In this document: positions 51,299 through 61,038 of the stretch, one piece after another | How the letters are laid out: the number at the start of each line of letters is the position of its first letter | Position numbering within the stretch: position 1 is the first letter of the stretch | Assembly (NCBI GenBank): GCA_025594325.1 | Contig: JANHCV010000013.1 | Location: 558,001-622,000 of the forward strand | Direction: 5' to 3' | DNA length: 64,000 bases | Source: Blastocladiella emersonii ATCC 22665 | Taxonomy: Eukaryota > Blastocladiomycota > Blastocladiomycetes > Blastocladiales > Blastocladiaceae | The notes under the pieces: generated by a model | The model's input: the letters and a program-made list of their open reading frames with translations, nothing else | Told to the model about the DNA's origin: nothing | Databases searched by the model: none | Made by a program: the position numbers and the translations under genes

Positions 51299-53305
51299 TC
51301 ACGTGATTGATTGACGCGTCTCGAAGGGGCCGATATCAGCACGAGGCGCAAGTTCAAGGCCGAAATGGATGTATTGAGTGTCGGATGTGTAATCAAGCGT
51401 AATGCTCGCGAGAAGCCATAAGCGGATCCGAATCGCCAGTTCCGTGGTGTTCCCCCGCTTTTTCAGCATCTTGGCGCGCTTGAGGAGACTCGCGTACGAG
51501 TTACCGTGAGCAAGGATCACTGCGCTACCGTTGACGATGTGAGTGGCTGAGTAGGGCAGTTGCGGCGTATCATCCATGACGGGAACGGGGCGGATCGAGC
51601 GAGAGGGCAGGCTGGTCGGGTGCTGGATGAGCGCCATGGTCGTCTGTTGGAAGAAGTCGAGCTCGTCAGGCGCGTCGCTTGCGTCCAGATGCGGCTCTAC
51701 GCCGTCCGACTCGGGCTGGAATGCGAACTCGTACATGCTCGACAGCACCGCGCTCTGCATGTCGCCCCAGCCAAGCACGGCGAAGAGGAGGACGAGGATC
51801 AACAATGCAACGGAGACCAGAAGCTCCCACACTTCCACGGCGACGACGGTCAAGATGTACAGCTGCGGCCCTTTGCGATACGCATACGTCGGGACGTTGG
51901 ACTTGCCGCGGAGCCACCCGCCCGTTTGAGCGGAAGAAGTCGAGAACATGGCCCACCCGTCGTTGAAATCGGGCGCAGCTTCCGAATCCGACGACCCAGA
52001 GTAGCTCGCCAGCCGCTGTTGCGCGCGCGACAGCGCTGTCGACCACAGCCAAGGATGCGCTCCATCGCCGACGTAGCTCTGATCCAAGCACCGGAGCGAG
52101 ACGGGCCATGGTTGCGGCGCGTCCTGGACCATGCCAACGAGGTCAACGACCTGGTCGGAATACTTGAGAGTGTCCGAAATCTTGGCCGTGTCGATGTTCT
52201 TGATGTCGGTCTCGCCGAACGACTTGACCATGGTGCGGCAGACCTTGGCGCCGCTCAAGTAAGTCAGCAATGGATATGACGTATTCGTCAAGCGGAAGCG
52301 GGAAGTAGGCACGTCGTTGGGTCGGATCGCGTCGTAGTAACTCATTGCTCGGCCTGGACTCCTAGTCCCGTCCACCGTCAAAGTGCACGCACAGGGAGAC
52401 TCGCCGATGCCCGAGGACAAGGCGACCTTGACAAAGTCGGGGGTCGGAGGCTGGGAAGTAAAATTGAAGGCAACGGCTTAGGTGCTGTTGAGAGGAACGG
52501 TGCATCACCAAACCGCGCCTGCTGAGGCCCCATGGATCCAGGGTGGATCCACCTCGAGCCTTCCAGCGCTGGATCCAGCATTAATCTAGCGCTGGATCCA
52601 GATTTCGCAGACTGGACCCACCATCATGAAAGGTGGATCCAGCCTTGACTGAGATGAGCTGGAATGAGCTTCGCGGCGACCTGGATCGAGACGTTGATCC
52701 ATTTTCTTGAAAGTCGACCCACACCTTGATCCACGCGCCCTGGATCAACTTGTTGTAAATGTAGTTCTAGGCGTCGATCTACGTCTATATCCAACTCTTG
52801 CGCAGGCAGAACCAGGAGCTGATCGACGGTGAACATGGTGGTGAAGGAACTCGTGCGAAAATGCATCGAAATGGTCGCAACGACCCAGAAAAGCATTTGA
52901 GGGAGCCGAACGCAACTCGACGTGTTCGTGCTGCTGCAGGATGAGCTTGAGCCCGTCACCAAACGTCGTGTTCGCGGAAGGATCGCGGTGGTCCACAAAA
53001 TCGAGCGAGTTGGCGATCTGCGGCATCATGAGCAGCGTGAGGCTCGCAGCGTCGTCGTACACGTTGATCAGGTACTCGGTGTACCCGCCCTGGTGCGCCG
53101 ACGATGGCCGGTTCCCGTTCGGCGCGACGTGAAGGAAGGCCGAGATGGCCGACAGCGGCACGATGTGGAATTCGCACGTGGCGGGTTGCGTGGGACGGAG
53201 AGCAACCGTCTGCCCGGCGTTAAGGCCCGGCGGAACGACGTGCGGCACCGACTGGTAGAGGTGGAACCGCTCGACGAGCGTGAGCTCAAGTTCAATGTCG
53301 TCCAA
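51299..53305 (-). CDS. Unrecognised single-span membrane protein with a repeat-bearing long intron
   Basis: Exon II 52476-51299 and exon I ending at 52885 join across a 408-bp intron (52477-52884, GTCGTTGC...CACCTAAG, phase 1); the combined frame closes exactly (about 532 residues). Exon I can be read from 53305 (TTG, LDDIELELTLVERFHLY); an in-frame TGA lies just upstream and the true start is probably in a further 5' exon. Landmarks are GGYTEYLINVYDDAASLTLL, CACTLTVDG, LTYLSGAKVCRTMVKSFG, and one strong membrane segment about 195 residues before the end (VEVWELLVSVALLILVLLFA). The C-terminal tail contains SATHIVNGSAVILAHGNSYA. No family recognised. The intron is about five times longer than others in the window because it holds a TGGATCCA-rich repeat. 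Confidence 0.55.
52500..52760. repeat. TGGATCCA-rich repeat element, copy 1 (in the intron)
   Basis: Five TGGATCCA palindromes within about 130 bp, plus degenerate ones (CTGGATCGA, TTGATCCA). It begins GCATCACCAAACCGCGCC, matching in inverted orientation the end of copy 2 near 56240 (GGCACGGTTTGGTGATG). Confidence 0.75.
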
Positions 53306-53900
53306 CTTAGGTCAGAGGGCCAGGTGCGCGGATACCGCTTGGCGACGCGCACCCGAGGCCATCAGCAAGCTCGAAGTCTTAACTGAGACTCATAAAGCTT
53401 CAAGATGCGAAAGCTCTCACGACCGCCGTTACGACTCTTCACGCGAGGGGAGCGCTGCGGCGCGGCTTGCTCGCCGACCAGGTCCGTCTCGGTCCACTTC
53501 CAAAGCTCACGGCACGGCCACACGCTTGCAGCGAGTGATTCATGGATCATTCATAGAGTGCGACGTCGCGGTACCGTCGCCGGGAGGAGAGAGCGCGGCG
53601 CTGCAGCGAAGCGCGAGCCGCAAAACGCGTCGAAGCCAACGCCACGTGAGCGCGTCGATCGTTTCAGCCGCGTTCGCTTTTCGCGGACTTCGCGCCGCGG
53701 CGGCTCGCACTCTCTCGCCCCACCACCAACAGCGCATCCGCCCAGCGCCGCCACGCGTCCGCGGCACGGTGACCCCACGGTACGCGTCTCTCCCCTTCTC
53801 CGAGGTCTCTCGCTCCTCGCGACGTGCATCCACAGCCATGCCTCGAGACCCGCGATACGCCCTGCACGCTTCGGCGGGTCTTGCGCCTGCTGCGCTTGAT
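53306..53900. other. Region upstream of the membrane protein gene
   Basis: May contain its first exon on the minus strand: an ATG at 53550 opens a frame reading MIHESLAASVWPCRELWKW with several GT donor candidates, but no join to 53305 could be settled. Confidence 0.25.
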
Positions 53901-54061
53901 GCTCGCGCCGCGTTCCCACGCCCTCCGCGCCGGCTGTCCGTTCGCTCGCTCGCTGACGCGTCACACGGTCACCTTGCTCTCTTTCGTAGCCTTCGAGATG
54001 TACATCAAGCTGCAGCAGCGCTCGTGGGGGCCGTCGTGACGCACCCGCGTCGATCCTGACC

Positions 54062-55716
54062 ATGGTCGCGACAAGGTGCGCCGTGTGCGGCTCGGTCTCC
54101 TGCTCCCACGGGCCGAGACTCACATGTTCGCGAACTCCATCGGTAGGACGCCAAGTACGCCAAGCGGCTACGACACGCGCCGCGCCTTCGCCCGCCAGGC
54201 CAACTCGTGTGCGACGCGCTCAAGGCTACACGGTACGGGCCTTCTCCTTCGCGTTCTCGGCGTGATTTGCGCTGATCGTGGGCACGGACAGGCTCCGAGC
54301 TCCCGAGCGACATCGCTCGTGTCGTCGGCCCAGATCCTGGCGACGCGGCCCGTCCGTTCGCGCCATGTGTATACTTCGCCCGATCCCTTGCTCACTTGTC
54401 TCCGCCACGTCACCCATAGCCTCGGTCAACCACGACAAGCCTCAACGGTGCCCCAGAACACGCGGCGAGGTCTCGCTGCTCGGGTCGTCGCTGGTCTCAA
54501 GCACGCGCCTGGCTGCACGTGCGAGTCCGAGTTCGAGGTACGCGACTCGGTCGGCGTGCTCGCGGACCGAGACTGACACGGTCGACTCGAGTAGGTTATC
54601 CAATACGTCAAGCTGCAGCGGTAAGGGTCGCCTCGTCGTCCGCCCTTGTGGCGCGCGCGAGGTCATGCGGCGTCGATCTCATACACCCGCATCAAGGACT
54701 GGAACCTCAAGTACAAGCTCGGGATCAAGGATATCGAGGCGTTTGGGAAGGAGGTACGCGGACGCGGTGTGGGTCGCCGCGGTGGCAGTTGCTGATGCCG
54801 CTTCCGTGTCGCTCACCAAGGCCCTGCAGACGATCCGCAAGCCGTTCAAGGAGAAGACGGAGTGGTTCGACCTCGTGCATCCTCACCAACAAGGTCGGCG
54901 AAAAGGAGTCGCTCACCAAGCAGTGGCTGGTTGGCGAGGCGCCCGAGGAGCTCCACCGCGCCACGCTGGCCATGGTCGATGAATACGACGACGCCGAGCT
55001 CGACATGGATTTCGCCGACGCCGACGTCGATGCGGCGATGTCGGTCCGCGCGTGCCGTGGTGCTCACCCGCTGTACCTGTCCTTCCTCGACCGACTCCTC
55101 TTTGGGCAGGCGAACGACATGGCCAACGCTCGAGGCTCGAACCAGTCGTCGCACGGTACGGCTTTGCTCACCAAGTCGCACTCGATCCCGTCGCTCACGT
55201 TCCGCACTGTAGCCAAGCGCATGGCCGGCTACGCGATTGTCAACGACCTCAAGCTGCTCGACATCAACAAGCCCTTCCCAATCGACGGGTCAAGTCCGGT
55301 GTGGCGCGTCATGGCCGCGGTCGCTGTCCTTGTACGTTTTGCTCTTGCAATCTGCCGGGTTCCTCCGTTCGCCTTCGCCCTCTCTGACTTCACCGCGATG
55401 CACGCTCGCCGCTTTCTACTGTGCATGGCGCATCACTGGGAGCGCGTACCAACAAGGTATCATTGTCGGCCTGACCAAGGAGGACGCCAAGGTGACGCTC
55501 GCCGACTACTACGACGCCTTCCTCGTCTCGCGTACGGGTTCGGTTTCCGTCGCCAAGCGCATCTACCTGGCCTCGCGGCTCCGCGCGCTGTTCAAGCGTG
55601 GGATCCTCAACATCAGCCTCGCCAAGATCGCCCAGCAGAACACGGGCGTCGAGACGACCAAGACCCAGGCGGCTATGACCGTCGACATTGCGAACGACAT
55701 CTGCCCCGACAAGTAG
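54062..55716 (+). CDS. Unrecognised intron-rich or frameshifted gene
   Basis: Protein-like blocks follow one another on the plus strand in different frames: YTRIKDWNLKYKLGIKDIEA, VADAASVSLTKALQTIRKPF, LTNKVGEKESLTKQWLVGEA, DEYDDAELDMDFADADVDAA, TFRTVAKRMAGYAIVNDLKL, and finally YQQGIIVGLTKEDAKVTLAD to NDICPDK-stop at 55714-55716. Some junctions have GTACG or GTAAG donors (for example after ACTTGT at about 55331 and after CTGCAGCG at about 54622). At least one (near 54868) looks like a one-base shift without an intron. I do not recognise the product. The start is uncertain; ATG 54062 is only the first plausible one. Confidence 0.35.
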
Positions 55717-55889
55717 CTGCGCCATACCACATCTCGGGTGGCGGGGTGTGCAGCGGGCGGTGCGAGCGCATCAAGGGCTGGTTCCCTTCCTTCACCTCGA
55801 CCTCTCTGCGCACTCCATGGTCATCGTTGTGGGGCGTACGCGTGTGTATATATTGAACCGTTCGACCCTTGATTCGCTCGTGGATCTTG

Positions 55890-56245
55890 AGTGCGCTTGT
55901 GTGGATTGCGACGTGGATCAGCGCCTCGACTCGGGCTATAACCAAATGGATCCACGCCAAGGTCGAGTTGATCGTCAAACTGATCGACGCAAGGATCCAT
56001 GTTTATCGTGGCCTAGTTCCGTGCCTGGATTGCGATATTACTTTCCTGGATCCAGCTCGCGATCCACCTTGACCAAAAGCTGGATCCATCTGAGAGGTCC
56101 GCACGGTTTGCGGGTGGATCCAGCTCGCCCAAGCTTGATCCACGTTTGATCCAGAAAAGTAATATCGGGATCCACATTCCCCCGAGGTCCATCCAGTCCA
56201 CGGCTGGATCCAGGGTGGATCCACTTCAAATGGCTGGGGCACGGT
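55890..56245. repeat. TGGATCCA-rich repeat element, copy 2
   Basis: Six TGGATCCA palindromes and several near matches in about 330 bp. An internal inverted repeat pairs CGATATTACTTTCCTGGATC (56033 on) with GATCCAGAAAAGTAATATCG (56148-56167), giving a stem of about 20 bp around an approximately 92-bp loop. The right end, GGCACGGTTTGGTGATG, is the inverse of the copy 1 terminus. Confidence 0.75.
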
Positions 56246-56469
56246 TTGGTGATGTGGCAGACGACTGAGATGTTTGGGTGCAGCAGTTACTGACCTTCCC
56301 GCTGAGCGACAGTCCCATGCCAGGAAACGTCACGTCGGGGAACGCACGAAAGTAAATTCCTGTGCCGGCCGCAAACTGGTCCGCTTTAGAGTCGGCGTCC
56401 CGCTGCTCTCTGAGGCAAAAGTGAGGAACTGGGAGCCAGCCTTTCTGTAGGACGTCCTGGACTTACCAC

Positions 56470-57140
56470 AACGTGTTCGCCATTCGGACCCCGCGCGCGT
56501 TCATCGCTCGCTGCTCTGAGACCGGGTGCGCGATGCGGGCCACCACGGTGCCCGCGGAGCAGAACATCGTAGTCGGCGGCCCGGAGCCCGCTGACGCCGT
56601 CGTCGATGGTGTGGACTTGTGGGCGACGTCGCTTGCGCTCCACGATGGGACCAAGCCGCCCGCGCGCGAGACGTTGCGGGCGCTGATCGGCATAAGGGGC
56701 GTCGCGCTCAAGGCGGCCGCGGGCCCGCTCCCCCCATCGCGCGAGGGCTTGCCCGTGCAGTACCCAGCACGGTTCCTGAGGGGCGGCAAGTCCACATGCG
56801 GCGCCGTCGACTCGCAATCGCGCTGCGCGTGGTGTCCTGGATCATGTGAGCGCTGGTTAGCGAGCTGGGCGGCGGGATCTGCGTGTAGATCGTCAGCGAC
56901 ATGCGATCCTGTTGCTCCTCGCCGTGCTGCCCGCGCTGGACCTGATCTGCAGACTCATTGCGGGCGGACCAGCTCATTGTGGCTGGCGCGACGACGCGGT
57001 TCGCCGAGCAGCTCGTGCGTCTCGCGACGCTGAACTGGATCACGTCTCGCGTCGTGCTCAAGGACGACCTGGAGCAGCACAAGAAACGCGTTTGCGCCGA
57101 GGTGTCCGCGGCCGTGCCCAAGTTGCCCGGGTTGTAATAG
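56470..57140 (+). CDS. Unrecognised plus-strand coding remnant or small-exon gene
   Basis: Two convincing blocks lie in different frames. The first, about 56473-56840, reads FIARCSETGCAMRATTVPAE, VVDGVDLWATSLALHDGTKP and ARETLRALIGIRGVALKAAA. The second, about 56950-57139, reads ATTRFAEQLVRLATLNWITS and RVVLKDDLEQHKKRVCAEVS, then a stop. A stretch of about 110 bp with TGTGTAGATCG separates them and could contain an intron. No family recognised. Confidence 0.3.
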
Positions 57141-57429
57141 CAGTGCCGCGCCGCGTCGCGCTGCTGAGGCCGACCGCCATCAAGACCGAGATCCCGCGCC
57201 GCGTGCCGCGCTTTCGTGGCGCGGACCGAGGCGGGTGCGCACCGCCGAGCCCCGCGAGCGGCTCAGAGTGCGCGCTATCCGTCGCGGGGCCGCGTCGCGA
57301 GCCGCCGTCGCTGCGCAGTGTACCGTAGTCGCTTCTTTGCATGTTCTCGCCCAATGGCGCACCGTGGCAGCGCTGCTGCTCGATAGATTCACACAAAACC
57401 AAGTCGGTCTATTATCCTGCCAGTCTCAC

Positions 57430-59229
57430 CTACCACTCGTACACCTCAGTCTGCAACCACCACGCGCGCTCGAGCTTCCTCACTGCGTTGACCAGCGACT
57501 CAGGCCCAACGACCAACCCCATGGTCGGCGGGTACGCGACCGGCACGACCGCCTCCAACTCGGGCCGCCCGCTCACCTCCGTGACATACACGTTGACCTT
57601 GAGCTCGGGCAACCACGCCTCGATCGCGCGCCAGTCCACGACGCTCGTATCCTGCACCCTTCTTGTCACCCAGACCACCTGCACGACGTCCGGGAACAGC
57701 GGCCCGCCGGCCTCGTCCCCATCCCGATCCAGCGTCGACGACGTCGTGGAATGCCGCGGGGTCGCGCGCCGGACGGCCGCCAGGTACTCGATCCACGCGA
57801 GGACGGCGGTGATCCCGACGCCGCCCGCGACGAAGACGAGCTGGCGGAAGTCGAGGACGAAGTGGACCGACGGCGCGAACGGGACGAAGGCGAGCAGCGA
57901 CGAGTCGGGCGTGAGCGCGGAGGTGAACTTGCCGACGCGTTTCGCGTTGATCACGGCGCGCGGCGCGAGGTCCAGCGGCGCCGCCGGCGGGACGGGCGCG
58001 CCCGTGGTGGAGTCGATACTCGACGCCGTCGAGCCCGTATACCGATGCACCGCCGCGCGACGCGCGCGAGACGACGCGCCGGACGTCGTCCGCTCGAGCG
58101 ACCGCCGCTCGCGCATGCGCTGCTGGGCGGGCGGCGGGACGAGGCGCGGTGAGAACGGGTGGAACGTCGATGCCGGGCGGGCGGCGAGGTAGACGAGGTG
58201 GTTGGGCTGGAGTTTGGCGAGGAATGGCGCCGCGGTGATCTCGATGCGGACGAGGTCGGGCGGGATTTGCGGGATCGAGTCGGAGCTCGCGCCGCGGGCG
58301 AGCGGTTTGGACAGGTCGGCGAGCTCCATGGCGGACGCGGTCGCGGTGGAGGTTTCGAGCGACGCGGTGTCGGCGGCGGTGTTGGCGCCCGACGAGAGCG
58401 AGCGCGCGAGCGGATGTGGCGGTTTAGCAACCGGGTCGACGGGCGACGCGAGGACCGTGACGGTGGCGGGCATGACGAGCTGCCACGCGATGACGAACTT
58501 GTTGGCGAGGAAGACGACGACCATGGGGAGCACAAACACGATCGCGTCGCGCTGGTGCATGACGATGAACGCCGACACCACGAGGAACAAGAAATTGTGC
58601 GACACGGCAAACGTCGCGTAGCTCCACCGGCGGACGACGCGCACCGACAGGACGGCGACGAGGGCGAGCGCGATCCAGGCGACGAGGCCGAACTGGGCCA
58701 TGGGCCGCTCGAGCTGTTCCGCGACAAAATCCGCCGAAATCCAGTTGTTGAGGTGGACCGCCATGTGCGTGGCGACGAGGACGACGCCCGCGCGCGCGAG
58801 GAACTTGTGCCAGAGCAGCAGGCGCGCGCGGTCGACGACGAGCGCGAAGGGGGAGAAGTGGACCCCAAAAACGGTGGCGGCGAGGAACTGGCCGAGGCCG
58901 ACCCACGCGAACCGGTTGACGGTCGAGTCCGAGATGTAGCTGTCGGAGAGCGTCAGGACGAGCGTGGCCGGGAGGTAGACGAGGAGGGCGACGGCGGCGT
59001 CCACGGCCCACGGGTGGTTGCTCGCTAGGCGGATAAAGTGGATGGGACCCGCGGTGGGCGTGAAGCAGGTGGGCGCGATGCGGGTGACGGCGAGGCGCGC
59101 GAGGCCCGCGGCGACGGCGAGGGCGAGGGCGACGCCGATGGCGATGGCGGCGGCCTCGACGTTGCCGACGGGCACCAGCGCAAAGTTTTGCACCGCAAAG
59201 GGCGACGACGGGTCGACGGGGCCGTGCAT
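57430..59229 (-). CDS. Ferric reductase/NOX-like transmembrane flavocytochrome
   Basis: A single 599-residue exon from ATG 59229. The N-terminal 260 residues hold several membrane segments with His pairs suited to two b-type hemes: LLWHKFLARAG and ATHMAVHLNNW in one helix pair, FAVSHNFLFLVVSAFIVMHQ in the next. The cytosolic half has FHPFS, the H-P-F-S/T FAD-binding motif, and FVAGGVGITAVLAWIEYL, a nucleotide-binding glycine loop near the NADPH site. It ends LQTEVYEW rather than the usual E-x-F. A Ser/Ala-rich insertion of about 60 residues precedes the FAD motif and an Arg/Ser-rich one follows it. It probably moves electrons from NADPH across a membrane to ferric iron or oxygen. It is divergent from GGPP synthase. 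Confidence 0.8.
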   Translation of the reverse strand: MHGPVDPSSPFAVQNFALVPVGNVEAAAIAIGVALALAVAAGLARLAVTRIAPTCFTPTAGPIHFIRLASNHPWAVDAAVALLVYLPATLVLTLSDSYISDSTVNRFAWVGLGQFLAATVFGVHFSPFALVVDRARLLLWHKFLARAGVVLVATHMAVHLNNWISADFVAEQLERPMAQFGLVAWIALALVAVLSVRVVRRWSYATFAVSHNFLFLVVSAFIVMHQRDAIVFVLPMVVVFLANKFVIAWQLVMPATVTVLASPVDPVAKPPHPLARSLSSGANTAADTASLETSTATASAMELADLSKPLARGASSDSIPQIPPDLVRIEITAAPFLAKLQPNHLVYLAARPASTFHPFSPRLVPPPAQQRMRERRSLERTTSGASSRARRAAVHRYTGSTASSIDSTTGAPVPPAAPLDLAPRAVINAKRVGKFTSALTPDSSLLAFVPFAPSVHFVLDFRQLVFVAGGVGITAVLAWIEYLAAVRRATPRHSTTSSTLDRDGDEAGGPLFPDVVQVVWVTRRVQDTSVVDWRAIEAWLPELKVNVYVTEVSGRPELEAVVPVAYPPTMGLVVGPESLVNAVRKLERAWWLQTEVYEW

Positions 59230-59736
59230 GGTGTCTAGCTAGCTAAGTGCGCTGCATGGAGAGTGTGGTCCCTGTTATGCGGGGGAGAGGGAGAGCGGGG
59301 GCGGGCGCCTCCTTTTCAAAGTGGGAAGCAAAACCAATCGGCGCCACTCGGGAACGGCGTGGGTACCCCCGGGGCGGGTGGCGCCACGCGTGATTGTTCG
59401 GAAACCCGGGGACCCCCGCCCGCCGCCCGTGCGCTCCTTGCGGAGTCTTGACGGAGTCTCATCCCCGCTCTCGCCCTCGACCAGCTAACGGAATCACACC
59501 CACTGCAATGTAACGCCTGCTGCCTTGCGCCTTATGCCGTCCCTGCCGGGTGCCGCCGCCAACTCACGCCCACGCCCTTCCTCCCTTCCCCTCCCCTCTT
59601 TCCCTCGATCCGCCCGCCGTGTATCTGTTCCCGAACATGTCGCCCACGCCAATCGACCCTGTGACGCCGCGGTCCGCCACCGCCAGCCTGACCGGCTGCG
59701 ACGCGCCGCGCAAGCTGCCCGGTACTTTCCCTCGAA
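59230..59736. other. Divergent promoter region
   Basis: About 507 bp between the starts of the reductase-like gene and GGPP synthase. It contains CCACGCGTGATTG near 59386 (an ACGCGT overlapping a CGTGAT) and a poly-pyrimidine stretch (CTTCCCCTCCCCTCTTTCCC) around 59585-59604. Confidence 0.4.
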
Positions 59737-61003
59737 ATGCCCAAGACCCCGCGCATCCCGTCGTACCTGCCCGCGCGCCACCCGCCGCCGCCGCCTCCAC
59801 CGTCAGCTGCTTCGGGTGCTGACTCCCCCGACGCCTACTGCCCGCCGCTTCCAGCTACCGACGCGTCGCAGGATGAGGTACGTCCGCTGCCGCGGTGACA
59901 GTCGAGCTGTGCGCTGACCCGCGTCTCCCCAAAACCAGATCCTCCTCGCGCCGTACCAGTACCTGCTGAGCAAGCCGGGCAAGGGCGTGCGGTCGCGCAT
60001 CTTCGCCGCCTTCAACCACTGGCTGCACGTGCCGCCCGAGAAGCTCGAGATCATCAGCAACGTCGTCGAGATGCTGCACGGCGGCAGCTTGCTGTACTAC
60101 CATCACTCTCCCGCCCACTCCGCCCACCACATCTAACCATTTTGGGGGATTGTAGCATCGACGACATCGAGGACGGCTCGTCGCTGCGCCGCGGGCGGCC
60201 CGTCGCGCACCGCGTGTTCGGCGTCGCGTCCACCATCAACTGCGCCAACTACGTCTACTTTCTCGCCCTGCGCCAGGTCCAGAAGCTCAAGCACGACTCG
60301 GGCGAGCCCGGCCGCGCCGTCGAGCTCTTCACGGGTACGCTTCGTGCTTCGTGCTTCGCGCTTCGCGCTTCGCACGCCGTCGCGGCGCACGCTAACAACC
60401 CTGCGCGCCGCAACAGAGGAACTCGTCAACGCGCACGAGGGCCAGGGCATCGAGATCTTCTGGCGCGAGAACGCCATCTGCCCGACCGAGCAAGAGTACC
60501 TGACCATGGTCGGCAACAAGACGTCCGCGCTGCTCCGCCTCGGCGTCGGGCTCATGGTCGAGTACCGCGGCAACCCCTCCCCCTCTTCCCCCACCTCTAC
60601 CGACCCCGCCGCCTTCTCGACCCTCGCCACCTCGCTCGGCAACCTGTTCCAGATCCGCGACGACTACATCAACCTGGTGTCCGCCGACTTTGCCGTCACC
60701 AAGGGGTACTGCGAGGACATCGAGGAGGGCAAGTTCTCGTACCCGATGATCCACGCGATCCGCGCCACCCCGCACGACCGCAAGCTGCTCAACATCCTGA
60801 AGCAGCGGCCGACGGACCGCGCGCTCAAGGAGTACGCGCTCGAGCTCCTGCGCGAGACCGGGTCGCTCGAGTTCACGCGGCGCGCGTTGTGCGAGATGGA
60901 CAGCGAGGTGAGCGGGCAGGTCAAGCGGCTCGGCGGGAATCCAATGATCGAGGCGATTCTGGGCTTTTTGCGCAAGGAGTACGCGGACGCGACAAAGGAG
61001 TAG
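59737..61003 (+). CDS. BTS1: Geranylgeranyl diphosphate synthase
   Basis: Four exons: 59737-59877, 59939-60093, 60156-60334 and 60417-61003. Introns are 61, 62 and 82 bp (GTACGTCC, GTACTACC and GTACGCTT donors). They sum to 353 residues plus stop. ATG 59737 ([20 protein letters not shown]) gives a continuous frame; an upstream ATG at 59637 is in another frame. The first aspartate-rich motif, D101-D102-I-E-D105, is formed across the second intron (SLL then IDDIED). It is followed by RRGRPVAH, and the second motif D240-D241-Y-I-N lies after [12 protein letters not shown] replaces the usual MLHNASLL, and a Ser/Pro/Thr insertion sits at about 212-226. It condenses FPP with IPP to GGPP for protein prenylation and carotenoids. 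It is convergent with EFL1, with 35 bp between stop codons. Confidence 0.9.
60339..60373 (+). repeat. 7-bp repeat in GGPP synthase intron 3
   Basis: Five consecutive units of GYGCTTC immediately after the donor site. Confidence 0.7.
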
Positions 61004-61038
61004 CTACTACGAATGAATGAATATATCTCTCGTGACAA

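Noticed and set aside
59637-59822. GGPP synthase start at ATG 59637
   Set aside because: That frame ends at 59822 in another phase; ATG 59737 gives the frame that joins exon 2 exactly.
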